From positions 16,001 to 80,000 of the forward strand of contig JAPLFS010000032.1 in the NCBI GenBank assembly GCA_026390555.1: a stretch of 64,000 bases of DNA, read 5' to 3'. This document shows, in pieces, positions 47,900 through 56,592 of the stretch; position 1 is the stretch's first letter; each line of letters starts with the position of its first letter. Both the position numbers and the translations under genes were made by a program. Below the pieces are notes generated by a model. It saw only the letters and a program-made list of their open reading frames with translations. It was not told where the DNA came from and did no database searches. The stretch comes from Pseudomonadota bacterium. GTDB taxonomy: Bacteria > Bdellovibrionota_C > UBA2361 > OMII01.

Positions 47900-48346
47900 A
47901 TGTCCGCCGGCGAAGAGACCGCTACTACTACTGCTACTTCTACCAAGAAGAATACTAAGATAACCCTTGATGGTGCGATCAGATCGATCAGCAGCTCATA
48001 CATCAAGTCGGACCTTCCGAAATTCAAGAGCGGGGACTCCGTTAGAGTTCATGCCAAGATCGTCGAGGGCACTAAGGAGCGTATCCAGGTGTTCGAGGGT
48101 GTGGTTTTAAAGCGTTCTAAAGGCGAGCATCCAGATGCATCGTTCACAGTACGCAAGATTTCATACAACATCGGGGTAGAGAGAACATTTCCATTGCACA
48201 GCCCACGCATCGAAAAGATCGAGGTAGTTACTCGTGCGCGAGTTCGTAGGGCTCGACTCTTCTACATCAGACCTCTACGGGGCAAGGCGACACGCATAAA
48301 GACCCTTTACACTGCTGCTACTAGTGGTGGACCACAGGCTAGCTAG
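47900..48346 (+). CDS. rplS: 50S ribosomal protein L19 with N-terminal extension
   Basis: 148 residues; the L19 core starts near residue 30 ([26 protein letters not shown]) and contains [17 protein letters not shown] and [19 protein letters not shown]. The first ~28 residues are a Thr/Ala/Lys extension not found in most L19. Usual neighbours rpsP, rimM and trmD are absent. Sits at the 30S-50S interface. Confidence 0.95.
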   Translation: MSAGEETATTTATSTKKNTKITLDGAIRSISSSYIKSDLPKFKSGDSVRVHAKIVEGTKERIQVFEGVVLKRSKGEHPDASFTVRKISYNIGVERTFPLHSPRIEKIEVVTRARVRRARLFYIRPLRGKATRIKTLYTAATSGGPQAS

Positions 48347-48358
48347 TCTGGGCGAGCT

Positions 48359-48382
48359 AGTTTGGCCCTTCGGTTAAACTAC
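48359..48382 (+). terminator. Hairpin after rplS
   Basis: TAGTTTGGCC pairs with GGTTAAACTA around a CTTC loop (10 bp including two G-T pairs), 13 bp after the rplS stop. No T-run follows, so termination is uncertain. Confidence 0.4.
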
Positions 48383-48477
48383 TGGCTGCGATCCATTTTC
48401 CGTGAACTATTCTCTGTAACCCAGGCTATAGCATTGGGCAGTCTATAGTATTTGCTGCCTCACGAGTACTCGCTGCC

Positions 48478-48984
48478 TCACGCCCCAACTGAGAGCTCTA
48501 CTCCGGAGATAACTCCACCTGGCAGCACCTTTAGGCTACGGGATTCAAGCCTAGCGCTAATGAGGCCCCCAGCAAGCACCTCCACCACATCACGCGCGAC
48601 CAGTGGTGCCGCAACGAGTCCGCCAATAACTGCACGATCTACCGTGGCTGGCGCGCTAAGCTGTCCTCCAGGGGTCACGAAGAGTTGGGACGTGCGCACC
48701 TCTGGCCCTGAGAGTTCGCCGTGAACCACCACCGGCCTTGTAGTAAATATAGCACCCTTAATCCGATAACCACTTGGAACAACATAAGCACCGGGGATTG
48801 AAGCGGTAGCTACGCTCCGCGAGCTCCTAGCCGAACTGGCGCTGAGAGCGTCCAGGTTTTCAGGTAGTCCGGTTGAGAGAGTTGTGCCCAGCGACGAGAT
48901 AGTCTCTACAGATGGGCTAACTTCGTGTGCTGCAGTAAGGGTGCGTTTTTTAAGTGGCCAAACCATATAGATGGTGTACTGCAC
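48478..48984 (-). CDS. Bactofilin (polymer-forming cytoskeletal protein)
   Basis: 168 residues. The C-terminal ~110 form the bactofilin beta-helix: repeated turns such as VVVHGELSGPEV, LFVTPGGQLSAPATVD and VLPGGVISGVELSVGA with a Gly every ~10 residues. The N-terminal ~60 are disordered and polar. Bactofilins polymerise without nucleotide and often act in cell-wall or shape control; here the gene is divergent from a PBP gene, which fits. Confidence 0.85.
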   Translation of the reverse strand: MQYTIYMVWPLKKRTLTAAHEVSPSVETISSLGTTLSTGLPENLDALSASSARSSRSVATASIPGAYVVPSGYRIKGAIFTTRPVVVHGELSGPEVRTSQLFVTPGGQLSAPATVDRAVIGGLVAAPLVARDVVEVLAGGLISARLESRSLKVLPGGVISGVELSVGA

Positions 48985-49005
48985 TTATTTTCATACAGCA
49001 AGAAC

Positions 49006-49084
49006 AACTATTCACCGGATCATATTCCTGTGCGGTAGCCCCTATCAAGGAGCGAGTTTGCAGAGTAAACTAAGGTGAATAGTT
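49006..49084. repeat. Inverted pair of the AACTATTCACC motif
   Basis: AACTATTCACC at 49006-49016 and GGTGAATAGTT at 49074-49084 face each other 57 bp apart between the bactofilin and PBP genes. No flanking duplication is seen, so a mobile element is not shown; a paired regulatory site or a long hairpin are alternatives. Confidence 0.6.
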
Positions 49085-49116
49085 CCCGTTTTTTAAACCT
49101 TTAGTGTTGCAACTGT

Positions 49117-49148
49117 GTTAAGAGTTAAGAGTTAAGAGTTAAGAGTTA
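49117..49148 (+). repeat. 7-bp tandem repeat abutting the PBP start codon
   Basis: GTTAAGA is repeated four times, then GTTA, ending directly at the ATG (49149). Each unit carries an AAGAG-like Shine-Dalgarno. Change of unit number would shift spacing between promoter and start and could vary expression. Confidence 0.8.
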
Positions 49149-50624
49149 ATGATGCGGCAACAACCAAACGGCTACCATTGGTCACAAAAACAGCTCTGGC
49201 TCGTGGCCCTAAGCGTTACTGCCCTCTTAGCCATAGTCCTTATGCCGAGCCCCCGCAGCAGCGATACCGCCACTGCAGCCGACCCGGTAGCGTCTGAGGA
49301 GATCTCAGCGATCTCCTCAGAGCCCATGATCGTTAGCCGCGGATCTCAACCAACCACCCTCGATAACGGAGAGCTACTGGCGTTGAAGCGCCAGGATCTT
49401 GCTGTTGGTAGGATATATCCACCGCCACACCTTAAGCAGATCTCTATCTCTGCAGGTACAGAGGGCGCACTAACCCTCTCCCAGCGCCCGATCCTAGATG
49501 GCCGGATCGGAGAGCATTACGCAAACATCACGGAGAACAACAACTATGTTTTCTATACCGTAGATCCGGAGCTACAGGAGTTTGTAAGCGATGTTGTAGC
49601 TGAGGCCCAAGCGAATCACGTAGCGGTTGTGGCGATGAATCCACGCACCGGTGCTATCCTTGCTATCGCTGGCAAGTCTAAAACGATCCCCAACATAGAG
49701 TACCACGCTGACTTTCCCGCAGCTTCGCTCTTTAAGGTAGTAACGGCAGCAGCAGCCATTGAGCAGGCCGGCATCGCCCCTACTTCGCTCATCCCGTTTC
49801 GTGGCGGCACATACACGCTCAACGAATATAACTACCTCCCCGATTCACGACGAGACCGCCGTGTAATGAGCGTCGGCGAGGCCCTCGGACGCTCCTGTAA
49901 TCCGGTCTTCGGCCACCTTGGGTCGCGCTATTTAAACGGCTCTATCCTTTCGATGTATGCGCGCCGATTCAGCTTCAACCAGCCGCTTGGATTTGAAGCC
50001 CCGCTCGGTGTTAGTTTGGCATCTATTCCACAGGATAATCTTTACGAGATCAGCAGAACTGCGGCGGGCTTTGGCGAGGTTAGAATCAGCCCGATCCATG
50101 CAGCAACAATAGCATCTGGGATTGCTCACGGCGGGCTCCTGCCCCGTCCGCATATAGTTGATAAGATCGTATCACCGGATGGACTGGTGCTGCATAGAAA
50201 CACCCCCGATAGCCTTAACAGGGCCGTAGAGCCTGCAACAGCCCGGGACCTACTGAAGATGATGGAGTTTACAACAACCGTTGGGACCAGTCGGCGAGAA
50301 TTTATGCGAGGCTCACGCGCCACCCTTGGAAACTTGAGCGTTGCAGCAAAGACCGGCACCCTTAAAGGCACCAACCCAATCGGTCTTAATAACTGGTTTA
50401 TCGGCGCTGCTCCAATCAACGATCCACAACTGGCGGTGGCGGTTATTACGGTCGATCCCCGTTACGCTTCAAAGGCCTCACACCTCGGAAGATTGATCTT
50501 TCAGAGGTTCTTTAACATTACCCCACTTGAGCCGGTCGTTGTTAAAAAAAGTACTGCCCGCTCCTCAGGTAAATACAAAGTGAGCGCTAAGAAAAGCAGG
50601 ACAATCAAGAAGCAGCGCAAGTAA
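49149..50624 (+). CDS. Penicillin-binding protein, transpeptidase domain (class B/PbpA-like)
   Basis: 491 residues: one N-terminal helix (LWLVALSVTALLAIVLM), a short linker, and a transpeptidase with AASLFKVVTAAAA (SxxK), GRSCNPVFG (SxN) and AAKTGTLKG (KTG). There is no glycosyltransferase domain and no full class B N-terminal module, so it resembles the small PbpA/PenA-like group. The C-terminus is Lys/Arg rich. Its TAA stop is the first base of the target duplication of miniature-element copy 2. Confidence 0.88.
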   Translation: MMRQQPNGYHWSQKQLWLVALSVTALLAIVLMPSPRSSDTATAADPVASEEISAISSEPMIVSRGSQPTTLDNGELLALKRQDLAVGRIYPPPHLKQISISAGTEGALTLSQRPILDGRIGEHYANITENNNYVFYTVDPELQEFVSDVVAEAQANHVAVVAMNPRTGAILAIAGKSKTIPNIEYHADFPAASLFKVVTAAAAIEQAGIAPTSLIPFRGGTYTLNEYNYLPDSRRDRRVMSVGEALGRSCNPVFGHLGSRYLNGSILSMYARRFSFNQPLGFEAPLGVSLASIPQDNLYEISRTAAGFGEVRISPIHAATIASGIAHGGLLPRPHIVDKIVSPDGLVLHRNTPDSLNRAVEPATARDLLKMMEFTTTVGTSRREFMRGSRATLGNLSVAAKTGTLKGTNPIGLNNWFIGAAPINDPQLAVAVITVDPRYASKASHLGRLIFQRFFNITPLEPVVVKKSTARSSGKYKVSAKKSRTIKKQRK

Positions 50625-50629
50625 CTATT

Positions 50630-50846
50630 GTAACTGGTCACCGTAGTTTAATGTTGCGATTCAAGCTACTTAGATTACGGCGAAGTTTGATAGGTAATTC
50701 GATTGGTCGTCCCCTGATCGGGGACGGCAGATTTTGTGACCAGTTAATGTTTTCACCCCCACGATTTGCTCCGCAAATCGGCCCCTTAGGGGCTATTGAG
50801 TGTCATTACCGTTTGCGAATATTTCTGGAATATGCTGACTAGTTAC
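50630..50846. mobile_element. Miniature inverted-repeat element (IS66-like ends), copy 2
   Basis: 217 bp, same layout as 34674-34888 with a few substitutions and a 2-bp length difference. Target duplications TAACTATT lie at 50622-50629 and 50847-50854, perfect 8 bp, and the left one includes the PBP stop codon. The uninterrupted site would have been TAACTATTCACC, so the element landed in the dispersed GTGAATAGTT motif. Confidence 0.85.
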
Positions 50847-50859
50847 TAACTATTCACCT

Positions 50860-52677
50860 TTACTCAGCTACGACAGGAAAATAGAGCGCAATATTAGTTC
50901 CTGCCTCTCGGCGTGAAGCCAGCACCAAAGTACCCCCGTGCCTCTTCATTACATTCTGCGCCATCAACATACTGCGCCCGAGTCCCCCTTGCAGCTCTCT
51001 GGTATTTGTGGAGAAGGATGGCTGCACGGCAACCATGCGCGGATCGTCATTAATGCCCTCCCCGTGATCGACGATGCTGACCCTCCCATATATACCGGGG
51101 GCGAGACCTAGAAGGTTGGCATCATCTGCAAGCTGCACACGATCAATGTGGAAGAGGATAAAACGCTCCGGCAGGGCCTGCATGGCATCTAAAGAGTTCT
51201 CACATAGCTCAAGTAACATCTGAACTACCGTAAAATCCGCTATCTTAACCTCTACATCCTGAGGACAGAGCACCTCAATCTGGCACTCCCCCCTGCGCGT
51301 ACTCGAAACCAACTCAACGACTGCGTTAACACATGACAAGAGCGACTTACGGGCACGAGTAAATTCGTTATTGCGGGCGCTGCTGAGTAGCTTCTTTGAG
51401 AGTGCTAGTCCACGATTGGTTGCCTTGCGCAGGATCTCCAAAACATCATCGACGCTAGAAACCCCATCACGCCCCGAGGTTTTTTGTCCGATCAGCGCTG
51501 CACACCCCAAGATGGAGCCGAGTAGCGTATTAAAATCATATCCGATCGTTGTCGCTAGCCTGTCGCTTACTGTAAGGGAGTTATCACCCAGATTCGGCTC
51601 TTTTTTTACTGCACCGCCGTAGGGCCCTGTCACTACGGCCCCCTGCTTTTCGATCCACGCAGCCGCTTCGGCCAAGTTAGGCGCTTCGTAATCCGGCGCT
51701 ACCTGACAAATGCCGTCCTCACCTCCTCGCCCAGTCTTAACGAGTACGGTGCGACATCCTCCGTTCTTTCCAAACTGAATGTCGGGGCTCATATCTCCGA
51801 TCATAAAGCTTTTTGATAGATCGATATTTAGCTCCTGCTCTGCGCGCTTAAGAAAATACGGCGACGGTTTTCTACACTCACAGTTATCCGCCTTTGAGTG
51901 CGAACAGAAGTAGATCTTATCGATAGCACAGCCGGCCTGGGATGCCTGTTTCAGCATCTCTCTATTAACTGCAAATAGATCCTCTCGCGAAAAGTATCCA
52001 AGCCCAATACCAGGTTGGTTCGTGACAACTATTATCCTGTAACCAAGCCCTCGTAGCCTCGCAAGCGCCGCTAACCCTCCAGGGATCTCGCGAAAGAGCT
52101 TGGGGTCGCTTAAGTATTCAACGTGCTCATTAATGGTACCATCCCGATCAACGAAGATGGCCGGGCGTCGTTCGTAAAAGATCTGCTGCCCCTCCTCGCT
52201 CTGAGCCATCAGGGAGATCTTCTCTATGATTTCGGTCGTAGAGTGTCCCGCTCTAAAGGGTACTAGCTTGACCTCTCCACCGTAAGATTCCACGATCTGT
52301 TTCGACGTCAGTTGATTGGGTGAATAATCGCCCGCCTTAAGGTATACGTCCGGTTTAATGAGTTCGATATTTAGGTTGTTATTGCGCTCACTAAAGATAA
52401 ATACGTAGTCTACCGCCTGTAAGCCAGCTACGACCTCGGCGCGTGCACGTTGTGGGACGATCGGACGGGTCTCCCCTTTATTGGCTTTAACTGAGCTGTC
52501 TGAATTGAGTCCAACCAGTAGTACGTCAACCTGTGAGCGTGCTTGCTCTAAGTATTCAACGTGTCCAGGATGAACTATATCGAACACCCCAGAGGTAAAC
52601 CCGACCCGCTTTCCAGCCGACCGAAGCTCCTCACGAAGCCTAACTAGCTCTTCTCTAGTAACTATTTTTCCCTGCAT
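50860..52677 (-). CDS. Three-part fusion: ADP-heptose nucleotidyltransferase + GmhB-type phosphatase + histidine-kinase-like module
   Basis: 605 residues. (1) About 1-150: cytidylyltransferase-fold HldE C-domain/RfaE2 with SGVFDIVHPGHVEYL (HxGH at 36-39) and KAGDY. (2) About 170-325: HAD phosphatase like GmhB with FVDRDGTINEHVEYL (D177, D179), VVTNQPGIGLG, CSH...CECRKP and MIGDMSPDI. (3) About 370-605: kinase-like, with TTIGYDFNTLLGSILG at the H-box position, N-box LELCENSLDAM (Asn494), G1 VDHGEGIND (D537) and G2 GGLGRSM. The H-box His is Tyr380. The first two parts are two steps of ADP-heptose synthesis; the HldE kinase part is not here. The third part is unexpected. Confidence 0.85.
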   Translation of the reverse strand: MQGKIVTREELVRLREELRSAGKRVGFTSGVFDIVHPGHVEYLEQARSQVDVLLVGLNSDSSVKANKGETRPIVPQRARAEVVAGLQAVDYVFIFSERNNNLNIELIKPDVYLKAGDYSPNQLTSKQIVESYGGEVKLVPFRAGHSTTEIIEKISLMAQSEEGQQIFYERRPAIFVDRDGTINEHVEYLSDPKLFREIPGGLAALARLRGLGYRIIVVTNQPGIGLGYFSREDLFAVNREMLKQASQAGCAIDKIYFCSHSKADNCECRKPSPYFLKRAEQELNIDLSKSFMIGDMSPDIQFGKNGGCRTVLVKTGRGGEDGICQVAPDYEAPNLAEAAAWIEKQGAVVTGPYGGAVKKEPNLGDNSLTVSDRLATTIGYDFNTLLGSILGCAALIGQKTSGRDGVSSVDDVLEILRKATNRGLALSKKLLSSARNNEFTRARKSLLSCVNAVVELVSSTRRGECQIEVLCPQDVEVKIADFTVVQMLLELCENSLDAMQALPERFILFHIDRVQLADDANLLGLAPGIYGRVSIVDHGEGINDDPRMVAVQPSFSTNTRELQGGLGRSMLMAQNVMKRHGGTLVLASRREAGTNIALYFPVVAE

Positions 52678-52873
52678 ATCCCTCGCTTTTCGACCACCTA
52701 CTGTAATAGACCAACTTCCCAGCTCCTTGACAACGATCAGTTAGGTCAAATACTCTCTGCTACTATAGAATCTATGCCTAATAAGAGGCATTTATACTGA
52801 CCATCGGAGATAAGTTTCCACTATCTTCGCTGAAGGCCTGCATTTCAAGCGATGCTGCCCAACTTTGAACCCC

Positions 52874-53992
52874 ATGCGAGCTCTCACCCCCCTCGACGCC
52901 ACAAAGCCAATCGCACAGATAGAGCAGCATGTTGTGCAGCAACTGCTCTCCCCCGCAGCCTGGGCGCAATACCTCAAGGGCGATGTCGGTCATAATGAGT
53001 TGCGCCCCTTTATACAGGAGCTAAAGCGACTTTCCGACGCTTACACACAACATTCGGTTGGAACTAAATTACCGCAACTAATTAAGAGCGAGCTCTCAGC
53101 TCAGGCCTATGCGCTGTATTATCTGGCAATTAACGCTGCCAAGATGCTGCACCTGACGCCGCATATCACATCAAATAAAAAGACCCTCCGAGTTCTTGAT
53201 TTCGGCAGCGGACCTGGGACAGCTTCGCTCGCCCTACTAGCGAGCCTTAAGCAGCCACTTAATATTACCTGCGTTGAGAGCTCTCAGCCGATGCGTGCCG
53301 TAGCAAAAAAACTACTAAGCTCCTGGAATGCTGGCAAATCGCTTGCAGATCTCTCCTTCGTATCACACCTACCAACTTCAAATACCGCCTCTTACGACGT
53401 TATAGTCGCTGCCAATGCGTTGGCTGAACTTAGCGAGGCAGAAAGCCAGGCGTTAATCACCCATCTAACCTCACTGGTCGCACCGGATGGGTTTCTAATC
53501 CTACTTGAGCCTGGACAACAGCTACACTCACGGCGCTTAATGAGGTTCCGGGATGGTCTCGCCAAGACTAGCCCTAAACTGACGCCCCTCTTTCCATGTA
53601 CCCGTGCAGATATCTGCCCGATGCTTAAAGCTTCAGAAACCGACTGGTGCCACAGCACTATTGAGTGGGCACAGCCCAAGCTGAGTCGACAACTCGATGC
53701 CATGCTAAGTTTTAATAAACACAGGATAAAGTTCTGCGCTTTTGTGTTCCAGCACGGTGGGCAGTTACGACCTGGAATGCGTGTTATTACACCCCCCTTT
53801 AAAATGCTACGTGGAACTGCAGTGACGTTATGCGGAGAGGGGCTCTACTCCGTTGTCCTAATCAAAAAGGGTCAGCGCTCAGAGGGCACCCGCGCGCTGG
53901 AAAAAGCAGCGGTACACGATCGACTCCTCTTTTCACAGCGCCCTACTAAAGAGTTGCCGAAGTCTATTATGATAACGCCTCTTCCACTTTAG
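52874..53992 (+). CDS. Rsm22-like small-subunit rRNA methyltransferase
   Basis: About 372 residues from ATG 52874; a TTG at 52865 is also possible. SAM-binding LRVLDFGSGPGTASLALLA (about 115) and VIVAANALAELSEAE resemble the Rsm22/METTL17 family. Four Cys (CTRADIC, DWCHS and KFCAFVFQ) match the conserved Cys cluster of that family, which in relatives can hold an Fe-S cluster. Divergent from the heptose fusion gene across about 200 bp. Role in 30S maturation is inferred from the family. Confidence 0.8.
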   Translation: MRALTPLDATKPIAQIEQHVVQQLLSPAAWAQYLKGDVGHNELRPFIQELKRLSDAYTQHSVGTKLPQLIKSELSAQAYALYYLAINAAKMLHLTPHITSNKKTLRVLDFGSGPGTASLALLASLKQPLNITCVESSQPMRAVAKKLLSSWNAGKSLADLSFVSHLPTSNTASYDVIVAANALAELSEAESQALITHLTSLVAPDGFLILLEPGQQLHSRRLMRFRDGLAKTSPKLTPLFPCTRADICPMLKASETDWCHSTIEWAQPKLSRQLDAMLSFNKHRIKFCAFVFQHGGQLRPGMRVITPPFKMLRGTAVTLCGEGLYSVVLIKKGQRSEGTRALEKAAVHDRLLFSQRPTKELPKSIMITPLPL

Positions 53993-54149
53993 CCCACGCT
54001 TTAAAGTCTGCTACGCGCCAACTGCCTAGATTTACGATATAAAAACACGCTGCCCTTTGCCTATTATGAAAAACAGTTAGTATACCGACAGTAACTAAGT
54101 ACGCATAACAGAAGAATAACAGTTGGAAGGATCTTCTTAAGGGGAAGGG

Positions 54150-55592
54150 ATGCCTAATAAACTCCAGATAAAGACCGTATCTAACTCAGGCGAGCTGTTG
54201 AATGTTATCAACTGCCCAGCCGGCCGTGTCTGCGTATTTCGCGGTAATACCCCAGCCGATCTTCGCCCCTATCAACGGGCGTTAATCGGATCGCACGACA
54301 AAGAGAAGCTCTCAGTCACCGTTGATGGCGCGGAGTATCTCCCTGAACAACAGAATTTAATCGGACTTGGCGAGTCAGCTCCGTATGCTGGGCTTACAAC
54401 GAGGCAGTATCTAACGGGTGTTGGTATCCTTGAAGACGCTCTTGTTGGTCTCCTCACCTCGTACGGCCTTGAATCCGTTATCGATACAACATGCTCTACC
54501 CTTGCACAGGATCAGGAGCGTCGCATCCGACTTCTCGCCGCTACGGCCGACCCCTCCAAGGCGCTTATAGTGAATGAACCGTTTGAGGGTATCGGGAATC
54601 AGTGGCGGGAGCGTTTTGCAGAGCTGCTACTTAGTTTTGTAAAAAATCAGCAGGGGTTACTCGTGATTCCAAGCCTCTCGTATCGGCCGGAGTGTTGGAT
54701 CGACAATGCCCTTATCTCTAGAATTGAGGTCGGCCAGTCAATTCAAAGAACTATAGGCTTTGGAGCTGCTGGGTCTGACTCTAACCAACTTATGGCAGAC
54801 CTTAAGAAACAGATCCTTGAGGACAAGGCACGAGATAAGAAACGCGCCGCCAGCTCCCTCTCCGTAGGAGCCATAGCGGCGGGAGTTGCCATGCAGAGCG
54901 GTGTTGAATCAAAATCCTCTGACTTATCTCTGATCAAAGCCTGGCTTGCAAGCCGCGACAGCCTCGCATTTAAGGTTATAGGAACGGTCCTAGCCTCGAG
55001 CGTTGGCATCTTAACTGCACTTACAGTTATGGGGGTGCTTCCAAAACTAACGGGCCAAGAAGCTATTCTAGCCCCATTGCACCTACAACAGGCAGCCCAA
55101 ACAGAAGTTGTCGCTAAGGTTCCAAACATCAAAGATCTTATCGTACAGGGAGATGTTAATCCAACGGGTGCCTCGCAGGTAGCTCTTGCTAAATCAGATG
55201 CTGTGCTGCCCTCTGAGATATATATCCTAGACGGCTATCCTGAAGTAATCCGAGCTTCAGTTCTTGAAACTGTTCACGGCATAGTCGGGGAGGTCGCTAT
55301 AGCAGAGGCAAACACCGCCGCAATTCAGGCTGCGCCCCGCTCCGGTAATCTCTACTCCTTGCTAGAGAGCGCAAGCTCCAAAACAGATGGGGGCGACGCA
55401 AAATCAGGCTCCTCATATCCGCCAGAATACCCTGCCCCAGCCTATGAAGCGCAAGAGGAGCAGGATGAGCCTTTCGAAACTACCGAAGAAACTACCGACG
55501 AAGCAACTCAAAGAGACGTGATTCGCTCCAAATTTCTTGAGGCCATTCGATCAGCGGCAGAGCGGCGAGAATCTGCGCTAGACGAGGAGTAG
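54150..55592 (+). CDS. Membrane-anchored degenerate ABC-ATPase-like protein
   Basis: 480 residues with an excellent ribosome site (AAGGGGAAGGG). Residues ~1-200 follow the ABC ATPase plan, but the P-loop is replaced by CVFRGNTPADL (no GKS/T), the signature by STLAQDQERRIRLLAA, and Walker B by ALIVNEP (Asn for Asp). An Ala-rich, Lys/Arg linker leads to one helix at about 273-296 (FKVIGTVLASSVGILTALTV) and a ~180-residue Ser/Glu-rich extracytoplasmic tail. Nucleotide hydrolysis is unlikely. Function unknown; it could be a membrane scaffold derived from an exporter ATPase. Not recognised as a named family. Confidence 0.65.
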   Translation: MPNKLQIKTVSNSGELLNVINCPAGRVCVFRGNTPADLRPYQRALIGSHDKEKLSVTVDGAEYLPEQQNLIGLGESAPYAGLTTRQYLTGVGILEDALVGLLTSYGLESVIDTTCSTLAQDQERRIRLLAATADPSKALIVNEPFEGIGNQWRERFAELLLSFVKNQQGLLVIPSLSYRPECWIDNALISRIEVGQSIQRTIGFGAAGSDSNQLMADLKKQILEDKARDKKRAASSLSVGAIAAGVAMQSGVESKSSDLSLIKAWLASRDSLAFKVIGTVLASSVGILTALTVMGVLPKLTGQEAILAPLHLQQAAQTEVVAKVPNIKDLIVQGDVNPTGASQVALAKSDAVLPSEIYILDGYPEVIRASVLETVHGIVGEVAIAEANTAAIQAAPRSGNLYSLLESASSKTDGGDAKSGSSYPPEYPAPAYEAQEEQDEPFETTEETTDEATQRDVIRSKFLEAIRSAAERRESALDEE

Positions 55593-55622
55593 CTACTTGC
55601 AGCTTTTGCAGATGGTGAATAG

Positions 55623-56450
55623 TTACGTTGGCTCTCCGACATGGCCCACACGGGCCCTAAATTCCTTGTGGTGCGCAGAGATGATCTCAAACACCTCTTC
55701 TGGAGTATCAACTATATGAATAATTCCGAAATCGCTCTCTCCCATTAATCCGCGGGCTAGGGGCTCACTCCGCATCCAATCAAGCATACCTTCCCAGAAA
55801 GCCTTACCAAGAAGCACAATTGGGCGGGGTGTTGCGTGCTTAACCTGTATTAGCTGCCAGACGAAGAAGAACTCCAGCATCGTACCGATTCCACCCGGCG
55901 TACATACTACTGAGTTCGAAAGGCGAATAAAGTCATCAAGACGGGAGGAGAACTTATGGTGATGGCGCTTGATATCGAGGTGGCGATTAGGCTCTGGCTC
56001 AAAATCTAGCTGAATTGATAGTCCGTATGAAAGGCTCTTAGTCTTCTTCTCTTCGCACCCAAGACGGGCTCCCATATTAGCAGCCTCCATGAGCCCTGGG
56101 CCACCACCGGTCAATACATCGATCCCCTCCCATCCGAGGTAACGTGCCAACTCAAATACATCAATGTACTGCTTGGTATCTGGCTTAATACGAGCACTGC
56201 CGAAGATGCAGGCACGATAGAAGCGGTTCTCATCGAGTTTCTTAAGCTCGTTCTCTATCAGTAACGCTCGTTGATAGAGCAGCCGAAGCCGTTCATCGAG
56301 ATGCTTGCGTCGTTCACTGCGACTCCCCTTTCCCGCCCGGCCTGAACCGGGAACGCGCGGCGTTGGGCGAGCAGCTGTTCGTAGCGTGCTGCTCTTTGCC
56401 GCCGGCTTATTAACCTTTTTGGGGCTCTTGTTTTTATTACTGTTGGACAT
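55623..56450 (-). CDS. LOG-family protein (TIGR00730-like nucleotide phosphoribohydrolase)
   Basis: 275 residues. Rossmann-type core with GGPGLMEAANMGA and CTPGGIGTMLEFFFVWQLIQ, the PGGxGTxxE motif of LOG proteins; YGLSIQLDFEPEPN lies between. The first ~40 residues are basic and Ser/Pro/Lys-rich. LOG enzymes cleave nucleoside 5'-monophosphates at the N-glycosidic bond. Convergent with the ABC-like gene, 30 bp apart, with a GTGAATAGTT motif at the junction. Confidence 0.85.
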   Translation of the reverse strand: MSNSNKNKSPKKVNKPAAKSSTLRTAARPTPRVPGSGRAGKGSRSERRKHLDERLRLLYQRALLIENELKKLDENRFYRACIFGSARIKPDTKQYIDVFELARYLGWEGIDVLTGGGPGLMEAANMGARLGCEEKKTKSLSYGLSIQLDFEPEPNRHLDIKRHHHKFSSRLDDFIRLSNSVVCTPGGIGTMLEFFFVWQLIQVKHATPRPIVLLGKAFWEGMLDWMRSEPLARGLMGESDFGIIHIVDTPEEVFEIISAHHKEFRARVGHVGEPT

Positions 56451-56592
56451 AGATCGTTAACCCTTAGTTTTGACCCTATCGCTAATGCCTACAGCACGCA
56501 ACCAACCTTGTATTACGCCTGAGCATCGAGGGCATTGAAGGCTGCTAATATGCGGAGTATAACGATCCAAAGCTCTTTTCTGGGGTGCTCGG

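Noticed and set aside
50651..50842. A 63-codon open frame inside miniature element copy 2
   Set aside because: It is not kept in copy 1 in a convincing way, has no ribosome site and runs through hairpins; it is non-coding element sequence.
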